Part shown: one piece after another, positions 6,453-12,558 of the stretch
Layout of the letters: each line of letters begins with the position of its first letter
How positions within the stretch are numbered: the stretch's first letter is position 1
Assembly: GCA_027492415.1 (NCBI GenBank)
Contig: JAPUEV010000222.1
Coordinates: 1-12,558, forward strand
Origin: Ignavibacteria bacterium
GTDB lineage: Bacteria > Bacteroidota > Ignavibacteria > Tepidaquicellales > OLB5
Length of the DNA stretch: 12,558 bases
Direction: 5' to 3'
Translations under genes and position numbers: made by a program
The notes under the pieces: model-generated
Told to the model about the DNA's origin: nothing
Databases searched by the model: none
Seen by the model: only the letters and a program-made list of their open reading frames with translations

Positions 6453-7262
6453 TTAATTTACATTGATCACTACATTTGTTGAAGGCTGCCCGAAAAATGT
6501 ACCGTCTTTTACAAGCTGACACTGAAAGTTATATACACCTGATTTATTTGGCGCTGTAACTTTGAATGTGAATGTTACTTCTGATCTTGATGTTACATCG
6601 CTTGAAAGCTCAACATTGGCAACTGCCCATGCATTAAGTGTATTATCTGCACCGGTAGTGGATACTTTTAATTTATACTCTCCGGGCTTCCAGGTAGTAA
6701 CACCGGTATTTTTCATTATTACAGATACATCATATGTTAAGCCTGTTTCCATTTCAGAAGTTACCTTTTGTGAAATGAACATTGCGTTATTTTCTATGTA
6801 ATTGGGGTCTGCAGTCTTTACTTCATTACCTGAAACTCTGATAGGTATGTTAATAGTTGGCTCGCCAAAAAAAGCGTTGCCGTTAGCCATCTGCCACTGG
6901 ATATTGTAGCTTCCGTCCACAGGAGCTATGATAGTAAAGTTAAAAACAACTTCATTACCTGGGCTTACAGTTGAATTAACATCAATACTGCTTACTGACC
7001 ATGTTTTTACAGTTGCTTCATTTACATTAATTAGCTTAAGGCTGTAGCTGCCCTGTTTCCATGTAGTATTACCGGTATTCTTCATTGTTACAGATACACC
7101 GTAACTCTGGCCGGGTATCATGAGACCGGGGGTTGATTGCGATAAATAAGAAGCATTATCGCTTTGATCTGAAATTCCTGTTCCGTGCTGCTGTGCATAT
7201 AATGTGCCAATCATCAGCGCAAAAACAGCGAATAATATAATTGTTGATCTTAAATGTTTCAA
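6453..7262 (-). CDS. Secreted protein with two NBR1-type Ig-like domains
   Basis: The product is 269 residues. A cleavable signal peptide (KHLR, hydrophobic 8-22, LYAQ near 24) leads to two homologous domains of about 110 residues (about 34-143 and 157-268). Each carries a SVTMKNTGNTTW / SVIMKNTGVTTW strand, a W[SA]V strand, a PGNEVVFNFTIIAP / SEVTFTFKVTAP strand and an FFGEP/FFGQP end. This pattern matches the bacterial form of the four-tryptophan NBR1 Ig-like domain (PF16158). In bacteria these modules occur in secreted, surface or cell-wall proteins and probably act as binding modules. Tryptophans 68, 88 and 123 are present in the first domain; in the second, the third one is replaced by Cys248. 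The start is TTG: no ATG lies between the upstream stop and the signal peptide, and the internal Met17 would cut the signal in half. It follows the Thivi_2564-type gene by 36 bases. Confidence 0.82.
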   Translation of the reverse strand: MKHLRSTIILFAVFALMIGTLYAQQHGTGISDQSDNASYLSQSTPGLMIPGQSYGVSVTMKNTGNTTWKQGSYSLKLINVNEATVKTWSVSSIDVNSTVSPGNEVVFNFTIIAPVDGSYNIQWQMANGNAFFGEPTINIPIRVSGNEVKTADPNYIENNAMFISQKVTSEMETGLTYDVSVIMKNTGVTTWKPGEYKLKVSTTGADNTLNAWAVANVELSSDVTSRSEVTFTFKVTAPNKSGVYNFQCQLVKDGTFFGQPSTNVVINVN

Positions 7263-7298
7263 ATTTGTTTCTTTCTGTTAAGTTCTTAAAATTCTTTT

Positions 7299-7481
7299 TT
7301 AAACTGTTATGTTGGATAAATATGTCCAAAGCCCGAAGACCTTGAATAGCCACACAACAGCAAATATTACAACAACTGCATTAACTATTTTTTTAATTGT
7401 TGGCTGCATAGGGATGTAGTTTATAAGCCACAACAAAAAGCCAACAACAACCAAAGTAATAATTATCGTTATTAATGACAC
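7299..7481 (-). CDS. Thivi_2564-type small membrane protein
   Basis: This is a 60-residue, two-helix membrane protein. The first span is about 3-21 (LITIIITLVVVGFLLWLIN), followed by the conserved YIPMQPTIKKIVN connector and a second span at about 34-50 (AVVVIFAVVWLFKVFGLW). The LLWLINYIPM...IKKI arrangement matches the Thivi_2564 family of small membrane proteins, whose function is unknown. The start is GTG at 7479-7481; the strong GGAGG a few bases upstream decides it. It sits 31 bases after the FG-GAP-like gene and 36 bases before the NBR1-Ig gene, so the three are probably one transcription unit. Confidence 0.85.
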   Translation of the reverse strand: MSLITIIITLVVVGFLLWLINYIPMQPTIKKIVNAVVVIFAVVWLFKVFGLWTYLSNITV

Positions 7482-7512
7482 AATACCTCCAATTCTCTTT
7501 TTAAATAATTTA

Positions 7513-8049
7513 TCATAAAATTGCCAGGACCAATACTATAATAAGTAATACCAAAACTATAGTTATAAGAACGCCTGTATCAAGCCCAAGTACATTTTCG
7601 GCGTACAAAACCTTATATTCGGTTTTCTGCTGCTGTGTATCATAAATTTTATCTTTGATCACAAACATATCAGGTGAGCTGTCACCGTTCTTATCAGCAA
7701 AAAACACAGGGTAAGGAAGCGAGAGATCTATAATAGACGCGGAATTATATTTATCATACTTCATATTTTCCGGTACAAAAAAAGGCTTCTCCATTGTGCC
7801 GGTGTTTTTATAATACTCAACATTACCATCGTTAAATATTAGAATATCAAAATCACCGTCCATATCAACATCAACTATAGCGGGATTCTTAAGCCCGAGG
7901 TTGTTTTCTACATATACACCAGCAAGCTTCTGGATATCAGAATTAGTAAATACTTTCAGAGGTGTTACCGGGTCTTCTGAAGAATACAAATTAATTGCTG
8001 GTAAAAGCAATAAGACAAATAACGCTGAACATATTGTTAATTTTTTCAT
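7513..8049 (-). CDS. FG-GAP-like Ca-binding exported protein with C-terminal membrane anchor
   Basis: The product is 178 residues. A signal peptide (MKKLTICSALFVLLLLPAIN, cleavage near 22-25) leads to a periplasmic part with two VCBS/FG-GAP-like units. The first is PAIVDVDMDGDFDILIFNDG with a complete D-x-D-x-D-G-D-x-D loop (D60, D62, D64, D66, D68) followed by VEYYKNTGT. The second is VFFADKNGDSSPDMFVI (D119-D127). Such loops bind Ca2+ in integrin-like propeller blades. Two units are too few for a closed propeller alone. The last 22 residues (157-178) are an uninterrupted hydrophobic helix ending at the C-terminus with no basic tail, so the protein probably has its C-terminus in the membrane. 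It heads the three-gene minus-strand unit and is divergent from the cytochrome operon. A candidate -7 box lies 23 bases upstream. Confidence 0.75.
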   Translation of the reverse strand: MKKLTICSALFVLLLLPAINLYSSEDPVTPLKVFTNSDIQKLAGVYVENNLGLKNPAIVDVDMDGDFDILIFNDGNVEYYKNTGTMEKPFFVPENMKYDKYNSASIIDLSLPYPVFFADKNGDSSPDMFVIKDKIYDTQQQKTEYKVLYAENVLGLDTGVLITIVLVLLIIVLVLAIL

Positions 8050-8071
8050 GTTGATCTCATTTAATTATATA

Positions 8072-8079
8072 CAAAGCTA
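8072..8079 (-). promoter_or_regulatory. Candidate Bacteroidota -7 box (TAGCTTTG)
   Basis: On the minus strand TAGCTTTG fits the Bacteroidota sigma-factor -7 consensus TAnnTTTG. It ends 22 bases before the start codon at 8049. The -33 element is weak: GGTTTAA lies about 16 bases further upstream, which is closer than the usual 19-21. It would drive the FG-GAP/Thivi_2564/NBR1-Ig unit. Confidence 0.35.
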
Positions 8080-8172
8080 CTGCAGAAATAGAGATTAAAC
8101 CATTAGGCTTAAGGTTGAAACTGGAGCTAATCCTTATTTCAATCTATAGGACTATTCTGTTTAATAATTATA

Positions 8173-8189
8173 ATTACCAAATTTGTAAT
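8173..8189. promoter_or_regulatory. Near-perfect palindrome before the cytochrome-kaiBC operon
   Basis: ATTAC-C-AAA / TTTGTAAT is an 8-bp inverted repeat interrupted by one extra C. It ends 21 bases before the ATG at 8211. The position fits an operator or a 5' leader element of the operon. The rest of the 161-base divergent region (8050-8210) shows no gene. Confidence 0.4.
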
Positions 8190-8210
8190 CTAAACAAACA
8201 ATTACATAAC

Positions 8211-8789
8211 ATGAAGAAGATTATCTACATTCCTGCAGCTATTGCGGTGTTATTTTCTGCATTATTTTTTATCGGAAGCACCGGGATAAAAGATAAAGAA
8301 GCAACACCTTACTTTAAATATATCGGAGTTAAAAACTGCGCTGCAACATGCCATAAAAGCGAAACAAAAGGGAAACAGTTGGAAATATGGGAGGAATCAA
8401 AACACTCTAAGGCATTTTTGACCCTTCAAACACCTGAAGCAGACAAGATAGCAAAAGATAAAGGGTTTACTACTGCTGCGGCTGAAACTCCTTTATGCCT
8501 TAAATGCCATGTACTTGGCAAAGATATTGATCCCGAAGAGCTTGAAGAATCATTTGATAAAACCCAGGGTGTACAGTGCGAAACCTGCCATGGACCCGGT
8601 TCTGAATACAAACGAATTACAATAATGAAAGATAAACAGCAGGCGATTGCCAATGGGTTATTGATACACGATAACGGTGCTGAGTTTTGCGTTACATGCC
8701 ACAATTCAGATAGCCCTACTTTTAAAAGCTTTAATTATGAAGAATACTGGGCAAAGATAAAACATACTGACCCAAGCGTTATTAAATAA
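8211..8789 (+). CDS. Exported tetraheme c554-type cytochrome
   Basis: The product is 192 residues from the ATG at 8211. The signal or anchor helix is residues 4-22 (IIYIPAAIAVLFSALFFIG), and the remainder is periplasmic. Three canonical heme c sites are visible: CLKCH (96-100), CETCH (123-127) and CVTCH (160-164). A fourth candidate is a widened C-AAT-CH (43-48). FKYIGVKNC, EIWEESKHSKAF and CETCHGPGSEY are typical of the cytochrome c554/c-prime group of multiheme cytochromes (PF13435-like), and H65 may be a distal ligand. The likely role is electron transfer in the periplasm; the partner is unknown. A longer frame from a TTG at 8115 would add 32 residues that bury the signal peptide, so I reject it. 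It is the first gene of the operon, 22 bases before the TPR membrane protein. Confidence 0.85.
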   Translation: MKKIIYIPAAIAVLFSALFFIGSTGIKDKEATPYFKYIGVKNCAATCHKSETKGKQLEIWEESKHSKAFLTLQTPEADKIAKDKGFTTAAAETPLCLKCHVLGKDIDPEELEESFDKTQGVQCETCHGPGSEYKRITIMKDKQQAIANGLLIHDNGAEFCVTCHNSDSPTFKSFNYEEYWAKIKHTDPSVIK

Positions 8790-8811
8790 AAACTTATTCA
8801 GGATATATATA

Positions 8812-9708
8812 ATGTCAGAAGAATTAAAGAAAAACCCCAACCCGATATTTATTGAAGATGATAAAAGCAGAAAAGCCAATAAGAATAATACGTATATAAT
8901 GGTCATTTCATTCCTGCTGTTGTTTATGGCCGCAGGTATAGTTTTTTGGTTCATTTATACAGCAAAAAGTGACTATGAAAAAGGAAACAATTACCTTAAA
9001 GATAAAAAATTCACTGAAGCGCTGTATGAATTCCAGAAGGTATCGCCGGACAGGAAAGATTTTTTAAATGCCCAGTCAAAAATTAATTATATAAACGGCT
9101 TAACCTTATTCAATGAAGGTAAAAATCCGGAATCTGTTACTTATCTTTCGAAGGTAAGGAGTGATGATGAATATTTTCATGACTCTCAGCTGATGCTTGA
9201 GAAAATGAACGGGGCTAAAACCGGCATTGATCTGCAGTCGCTGGTAGACTCGCTTAAAAGCAGGAAAGATACAGTTATTGTTAAAACAGAAACTACAATA
9301 AACCAGGGAAGAATAAAAGAGCCGGCAGATCCGCAGGTTCAGATAGACCTGGAATATTCCAGGAAATATGTATCAGAATTAAGCAGCTCTATTTCAAGGT
9401 TTGAAAGCCTTTACCAGACCGCAAGTACAGCCCCCCTTAATACAAAAGGTGATTACAGTAAAAGCATGGAATCACTTGATAAGGAATTCAAAACTTTAAA
9501 ATACCCGGCTGTTAATAAAGATACCGGGATAATTGAGCTTAAAAACAGTGCGGTGGAGTGGATGAACAAGCGGATTTCCTATATCCGCCAGCTGATCTCG
9601 GAACGATCGGTCAGTGAAACAAACATATCACGCCCTGTTAAAGAAGAAGGTGACAGGCTTTATAGTTCTGTTATGACCCAGCTGAACAAAGTAAAAAAAC
9701 GAATATAA
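8812..9708 (+). CDS. Single-span membrane protein with TPR-like periplasmic part
   Basis: The product is 298 residues with no family I can name. It has a polar, charged N-terminal tail (1-27), one membrane span at about 28-50 (YIMVISFLLLFMAAGIVFWFIYT), then a helical region. Residues about 53-130 look like two TPR-type helical hairpins (DYEKGNNYLKDKKFTEALYEFQKV and YINGLTLFNEGKNPESVTYLSKV). A Ser/Lys/Thr-rich linker (about 140-170) and a long helical segment (about 175-298) with coiled-coil character follow. The basic residues in the N-tail suggest N-in topology with the bulk in the periplasm. AGGA lies about 7-8 bases before the ATG. Placed between the cytochrome and kaiC genes (gaps of 22 and 12 bases), it may link the periplasmic cytochrome to a cytoplasmic signal, but this is inference only. 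Confidence 0.75.
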   Translation: MSEELKKNPNPIFIEDDKSRKANKNNTYIMVISFLLLFMAAGIVFWFIYTAKSDYEKGNNYLKDKKFTEALYEFQKVSPDRKDFLNAQSKINYINGLTLFNEGKNPESVTYLSKVRSDDEYFHDSQLMLEKMNGAKTGIDLQSLVDSLKSRKDTVIVKTETTINQGRIKEPADPQVQIDLEYSRKYVSELSSSISRFESLYQTASTAPLNTKGDYSKSMESLDKEFKTLKYPAVNKDTGIIELKNSAVEWMNKRISYIRQLISERSVSETNISRPVKEEGDRLYSSVMTQLNKVKKRI

Positions 9709-9720
9709 ATACACCTATAT

Positions 9721-11457
9721 ATGAGAACAACTAAAAATAATTTTAAAAGGAAAACCCTCCCAAAATCACCAACAAGTATCCAGGGACTGGATGAAATAAC
9801 GGGCGGCGGCTTGCCTAAAGGAAGGCCAACACTGGTTTGCGGCGGCGCCGGGTGCGGAAAAACACTTTTCGCAATGGAGTTTCTTGTCAGAGGAGCAACT
9901 GAATATAATGAACCCGGAGTATTTATATCTTTTGAAGAAACTGAAAATGAACTTACTTCAAACGTTGCATCATTAGGGTTTGACCTGAAAAAGCTTGTTG
10001 CTCAGAAAAAGATCTGGCTGGAGCATATTCACGTTGAGCGTGAAGAAATTGAGCAAATTGGCGACTATGACCTGGAAGGCTTATTTGTAAGGATACACTA
10101 TGCAATTGAAAGCATTGGAGCTAAAAGAGTTGTACTGGATACACTTGAAACACTGTTTTCAGAGCTGCCTAATTCGCAGATACTGCGTTCAGAACTGCGC
10201 AGGTTATTTAACTGGCTTAAAAAAAAGGGTGTAACTACAATCATAACTGCCGAGCGCGGTGATGGTACACTAACCCGGAACGGCCTGGAAGAATATGTTT
10301 CAGATTGTGTTATTCTTCTTGATCACAGGGTTAATGACCAGTCCTCTATAAGAAGGCTTCGTATTGTAAAATACCGCGGCTCAACACACGGCACCAACGA
10401 GTATCCGTTCCTTATCGATGAAGATGGTTTCTCAGTCCTCCCTGTAACTTCACTTGGTTTAAATTATGATTCCTCGCTGGAGCGGATTTCTACCGGTATA
10501 CCCCGGCTTGATACTATGCTTTCGGGTAAAGGATACTTTCGCGGAAGTACAGTGCTGGTATCGGGTACGGCAGGAACAGGAAAAACAAGCATTGCAGCAC
10601 AGTTTGTAGAAGCCGCATGCAAAAGAGGTGAAAAAGTTCTTTACTTCACTTTTGAAGAATCTCCCGGTCAGCTTACCAGGAACATGAAATCAATTGGTAT
10701 TGATCTTGAGCCATGGGAAAGAAAAGGATTGCTGCAATTTCATGCAACCAGACCCACCTTATACGGACTTGAAACACATTTAACAACAAGTATAAAACTT
10801 ATTAATCAATTTAAGCCGGGTATTGTAATTTTAGATCCCATTAACGGATTTATGATAGGTGAAAACCAGACTGAAGTCAAAAATATGCTCTTAAGGCTGG
10901 TTGATTTTTTGAAAATGAAACGGATAACAGCATTTTTTACCAGCCTTACTACAGCAAATGATAATCTTGAAAACAGTGATGTATATGTTTCATCTTTAAT
11001 TGATACATGGCTGCTTTTACGTGATATAGAGATCGGTGGAGAGCGGAACCGCGGATTATATGTGCTTAAATCAAGGGGAATGGCACATTCAAACCAGATC
11101 AGGGAGTTCAGGCTTACAAATGATGGAATTGAGCTGGTAGATGTTTATGTAGGAGTTGACGGGGTATTAACAGGTTCAGCCAGGCTTTCACGGGAATTGG
11201 AAGATGACGCAGAAAAATTATTACGCCAGCAGGAAATTGGCAGCAAACAGTTCAGCCTTGAACGTAAACGTGAAGCAATGGAAGCACAGATTATAGTACT
11301 GAGGTCCGAATTTGAAGCCGAAGAATCTGAGTCATTAAAGATCATAGGGATTGAAAAGGCAAGAAATGAAAGATTCAGTAAAGATAAAGCAGAAATGGCT
11401 AAGAGCAGAAAAGGTGACATTCCGTTAAAAACTATAAAAACAAAAAAGAAAAAATAA
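9721..11457 (+). CDS. kaiC: KaiC-type double-domain ATPase
   Basis: The product is 578 residues with two RecA-like KaiC domains, as in the circadian clock protein KaiC (usually about 520). Domain I (about 15-245) has Walker A GGAGCGKT (41-48), the catalytic Glu pair E72-E73 (FISFEETENE) and a Walker B-like RVVLD (136-140). Domain II (about 253-480) has Walker A GTAGTGKT (282-289), E312-E313 and GIVILD (367-372). The KaiC autophosphorylation pair Ser-Thr is represented by S424-S425 in VYVSSLIDTW. The tail (about 482-578) is a charged helical extension rich in Lys and Glu, ending KTKKKK. ATPase and possible autokinase activities are inferred from intact motifs; whether it keeps circadian time is unknown. 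It is 12 bases after the TPR gene and 12 bases before kaiB. No kaiA is present, as expected outside cyanobacteria. Confidence 0.93.
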   Translation: MRTTKNNFKRKTLPKSPTSIQGLDEITGGGLPKGRPTLVCGGAGCGKTLFAMEFLVRGATEYNEPGVFISFEETENELTSNVASLGFDLKKLVAQKKIWLEHIHVEREEIEQIGDYDLEGLFVRIHYAIESIGAKRVVLDTLETLFSELPNSQILRSELRRLFNWLKKKGVTTIITAERGDGTLTRNGLEEYVSDCVILLDHRVNDQSSIRRLRIVKYRGSTHGTNEYPFLIDEDGFSVLPVTSLGLNYDSSLERISTGIPRLDTMLSGKGYFRGSTVLVSGTAGTGKTSIAAQFVEAACKRGEKVLYFTFEESPGQLTRNMKSIGIDLEPWERKGLLQFHATRPTLYGLETHLTTSIKLINQFKPGIVILDPINGFMIGENQTEVKNMLLRLVDFLKMKRITAFFTSLTTANDNLENSDVYVSSLIDTWLLLRDIEIGGERNRGLYVLKSRGMAHSNQIREFRLTNDGIELVDVYVGVDGVLTGSARLSRELEDDAEKLLRQQEIGSKQFSLERKREAMEAQIIVLRSEFEAEESESLKIIGIEKARNERFSKDKAEMAKSRKGDIPLKTIKTKKKK

Positions 11458-11469
11458 AACCAACTTACA

Positions 11470-11769
11470 ATGAACACCAATAATAAAAGAAGTGATAAGC
11501 TGATTCTGAGATTATTTATAGCAGGCAAAACATTAAGATGTATTACTGCCCTCAATAACCTTAAATTGATCTGTGAAGAATCAATGAAAGGGAAATACAA
11601 AATTGAAGTGATAGATATTCTGAAAAACCCAAAGCTTGCCAAAGAAAACCAGATACTTGCAATTCCCACACTCGTAAGGAAATTACCCTTGCCAAGAAAA
11701 AATATCATTGGAGATCTATCCGACAGGGAACTTGTTATTGCAGGGCTTAATTACAGGACAAACATTTAA
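11470..11769 (+). CDS. kaiB: KaiB homologue
   Basis: The product is 99 residues, the normal length for KaiB. The N-terminal thioredoxin-like strand LILRLFIAGK is followed by the TALNNLKLICEE helix, a KIEVIDILKNPKLAKENQILAIPTLVRKLPLP stretch with the conserved proline after the second strand, and the C-terminal signature IIGDLSDRE (79-87). These are the conserved KaiB blocks; the GDLSDRE region contributes to the fold-switched form that binds the CI ring of KaiC. The thioredoxin CxxC is absent, as is usual for KaiB. It lies 12 bases after kaiC and is the last gene of the operon. Its partner is presumably the KaiC next to it. There is no clear ribosome site. The 32 bases between its stop and the convergent regulator gene hold no convincing terminator. 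Confidence 0.95.
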   Translation: MNTNNKRSDKLILRLFIAGKTLRCITALNNLKLICEESMKGKYKIEVIDILKNPKLAKENQILAIPTLVRKLPLPRKNIIGDLSDRELVIAGLNYRTNI

Positions 11770-11801
11770 ATTAATGCAGGGTTGATATCGGGTCTGAATT
11801 T

Positions 11802-12452
11802 TTATTCTACAGAGTTTGCGTGAATTGCTATCTGAACTCTTGTATTAAGCGCCATTTTCTCCAGAATATTATGAACATGGCTCTTAACTGTGTAAATTGA
11901 AAGATTAAGCTTAAACGCAATTTCTTTATTAGCCATACCTTCGGCAATTAATTTCACTATTTCACTTTCCCGGTTTGTCATCCTTACAGATTGTATTACC
12001 TTTTTTGCACCCAGTTCCTTTATCCCGTAATCCATTATCTGTGAAAACAATGAACCGGCCATAGTCGGAGGCAGTACTTTTCCTCCTTCGGCAACAGATC
12101 TTATTGTATCAGAAAATTCCTGAACGGTAGCTTCTTTTAAAATAAATCCTGATACACCTGCTTCAACAAACCGCATTATATCTTCCTGCAAAGGAAGCAG
12201 GTCCATAACAATTACTTTTACTTCTTTATGATCATCTCTTATAAGCTTAACAAGCTCCAGGCTCTCCTTATTGGTTAAACCCAGATCAATTAATACAATA
12301 TTCGGCTTCAGGTCATTTAACTTTTCAGAAGCAAAATCGCTGTCATCAAATGAGGCTACAACTGTAATATCCGGCTCCTTTTTCAGCATAGCGCTGATAC
12401 CTTCACGCAGAAGCCTGTTATCTTCGATTAATATTAATCGTATTTTTTTCAA
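11802..12452 (-). CDS. NarL/LuxR-type response regulator
   Basis: The product is 216 residues. The receiver domain (about 1-122) has the acidic pair E10-D11, phosphoacceptor D56 (VLIDLG) and conserved K106 (FILKE). The usual Ser/Thr switch position is Asp84 (VIVMDLL), which is odd. The LuxR/GerE helix-turn-helix (about 155-216) shows MTNRESEIVKLIAEGMANKEIAFKLNLSIYTVKSHVHNILEKM, the standard DNA-contact helix. It should be a DNA-binding transcription factor controlled by phosphorylation or an alternative input; no histidine kinase gene is in the window. The start is TTG: an in-frame TAA stop directly precedes it, and the next ATG (Met22) would delete the first receiver strand. It is convergent with the kaiBC operon, and a palindrome lies 19 bases upstream of its start. 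The neighbourhood suggests it responds to or works beside the Kai module. Confidence 0.92.
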   Translation of the reverse strand: MKKIRLILIEDNRLLREGISAMLKKEPDITVVASFDDSDFASEKLNDLKPNIVLIDLGLTNKESLELVKLIRDDHKEVKVIVMDLLPLQEDIMRFVEAGVSGFILKEATVQEFSDTIRSVAEGGKVLPPTMAGSLFSQIMDYGIKELGAKKVIQSVRMTNRESEIVKLIAEGMANKEIAFKLNLSIYTVKSHVHNILEKMALNTRVQIAIHANSVE

Positions 12453-12470
12453 TTATAAATCGTTTCTTTA

Positions 12471-12493
12471 TTTAGAAATCGCATATTTCTAAA
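12471..12493. promoter_or_regulatory. Palindrome upstream of the response-regulator gene
   Basis: TTTAGAAAT (12471-12479) and ATTTCTAAA (12485-12493) form a perfect 9-bp inverted repeat around CGCAT. It lies 19-41 bases upstream of the TTG start at 12452, in the expected 5' untranslated or promoter position. It is a candidate operator, possibly autoregulatory. The remainder to the window end (12494-12558) shows no gene. Confidence 0.4.
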
Positions 12494-12558
12494 GGGTAAT
12501 AATTTAAAAATTAATGTACTGATAACACAAGATATGGATAGAGCAGTGTAATTACAAG

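Noticed and set aside
6292..6522. 76-residue minus-strand frame overlapping the end of the NBR1-Ig gene
   Set aside because: It runs through the intrinsic terminator and overlaps a better-supported gene; the composition is not protein-like.
8110..8142. Interleaved complementary pairs (TAAGG...CCTTA and TTGAAA...TTTCAA) resembling a pseudoknot
   Set aside because: Both connecting loops would have zero length, which is not sterically possible; the pairs are short and probably chance.
8115..8210. N-terminal extension of the cytochrome from a TTG at 8115
   Set aside because: It would put 32 residues before a textbook signal helix starting MKKIIYIP, and there is no ribosome site at the TTG.
11145..11708. 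Open frame on the minus strand across the kaiC 3' end and kaiB
   Set aside because: It overlaps two confidently identified genes and its translation is a Leu/Ser/Phe-rich antisense shadow.
11770..11801. Bidirectional terminator between kaiB and the response-regulator gene
   Set aside because: Only a 5-base AAATT/AATTT match is present, with no stable stem.

Overview
The window most likely comes from a Gram-negative bacterium of the Bacteroidota/Ignavibacteria/Chlorobi side of the tree. The main evidence is two large secreted proteins that end in a type IX secretion (T9SS) type A sorting domain with the SQNYPNPFNP/SQNFPNPFNP signature. Supporting evidence is the AT-rich intergenic DNA, mostly weak Shine-Dalgarno sites, and a tetraheme cytochrome next to kaiC/kaiB homologues. 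The assignment is inferred from family signatures; there is no rRNA, tRNA or other phylogenetic marker here. I see no transposase, integrase, CRISPR array or tRNA.

The left two thirds (97-8049) is read entirely on the minus strand. In transcription order, from right to left, it starts with a probable operon: an FG-GAP-like Ca-binding protein with a C-terminal membrane anchor (7513-8049), a 60-residue Thivi_2564-type membrane protein (7299-7481) and a secreted protein with two NBR1-type Ig domains (6453-7262). A clear intrinsic terminator follows (6380-6414). Next come two tandem paralogues, each exactly 569 residues and made of eight propeller-like repeats plus a T9SS sorting domain (4521-6230 and 2602-4311). 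A second intrinsic terminator lies between them. Then comes a run of small envelope or stress-type genes: a 28-residue membrane peptide, a lysine/aspartate triplet-repeat protein, a YtxH-like protein, a 49-residue lmo0937-type membrane protein, a membrane-anchored hypothetical protein and a lipoprotein.

The right third (8211-11769) is a tight plus-strand operon with gaps of 22, 12 and 12 bases. It encodes an exported tetraheme c554-type cytochrome, a single-span membrane protein with a TPR-like periplasmic part, a double-domain KaiC-type ATPase and a KaiB homologue. Convergent to it is a NarL/LuxR-type response regulator (11802-12452). No kaiA is present. The most interesting arrangement is a KaiB-KaiC timing or stress module in one transcription unit with a periplasmic electron carrier, with a response regulator beside it. 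That regulator may control the surrounding small membrane-protein genes, but this is inference.

Non-coding structure includes two strong intrinsic terminators, a 15-bp perfect inverted repeat with a 38-base loop upstream of the lmo0937-type gene, several palindromes in promoter regions, and one Bacteroidota-type -7 box candidate.
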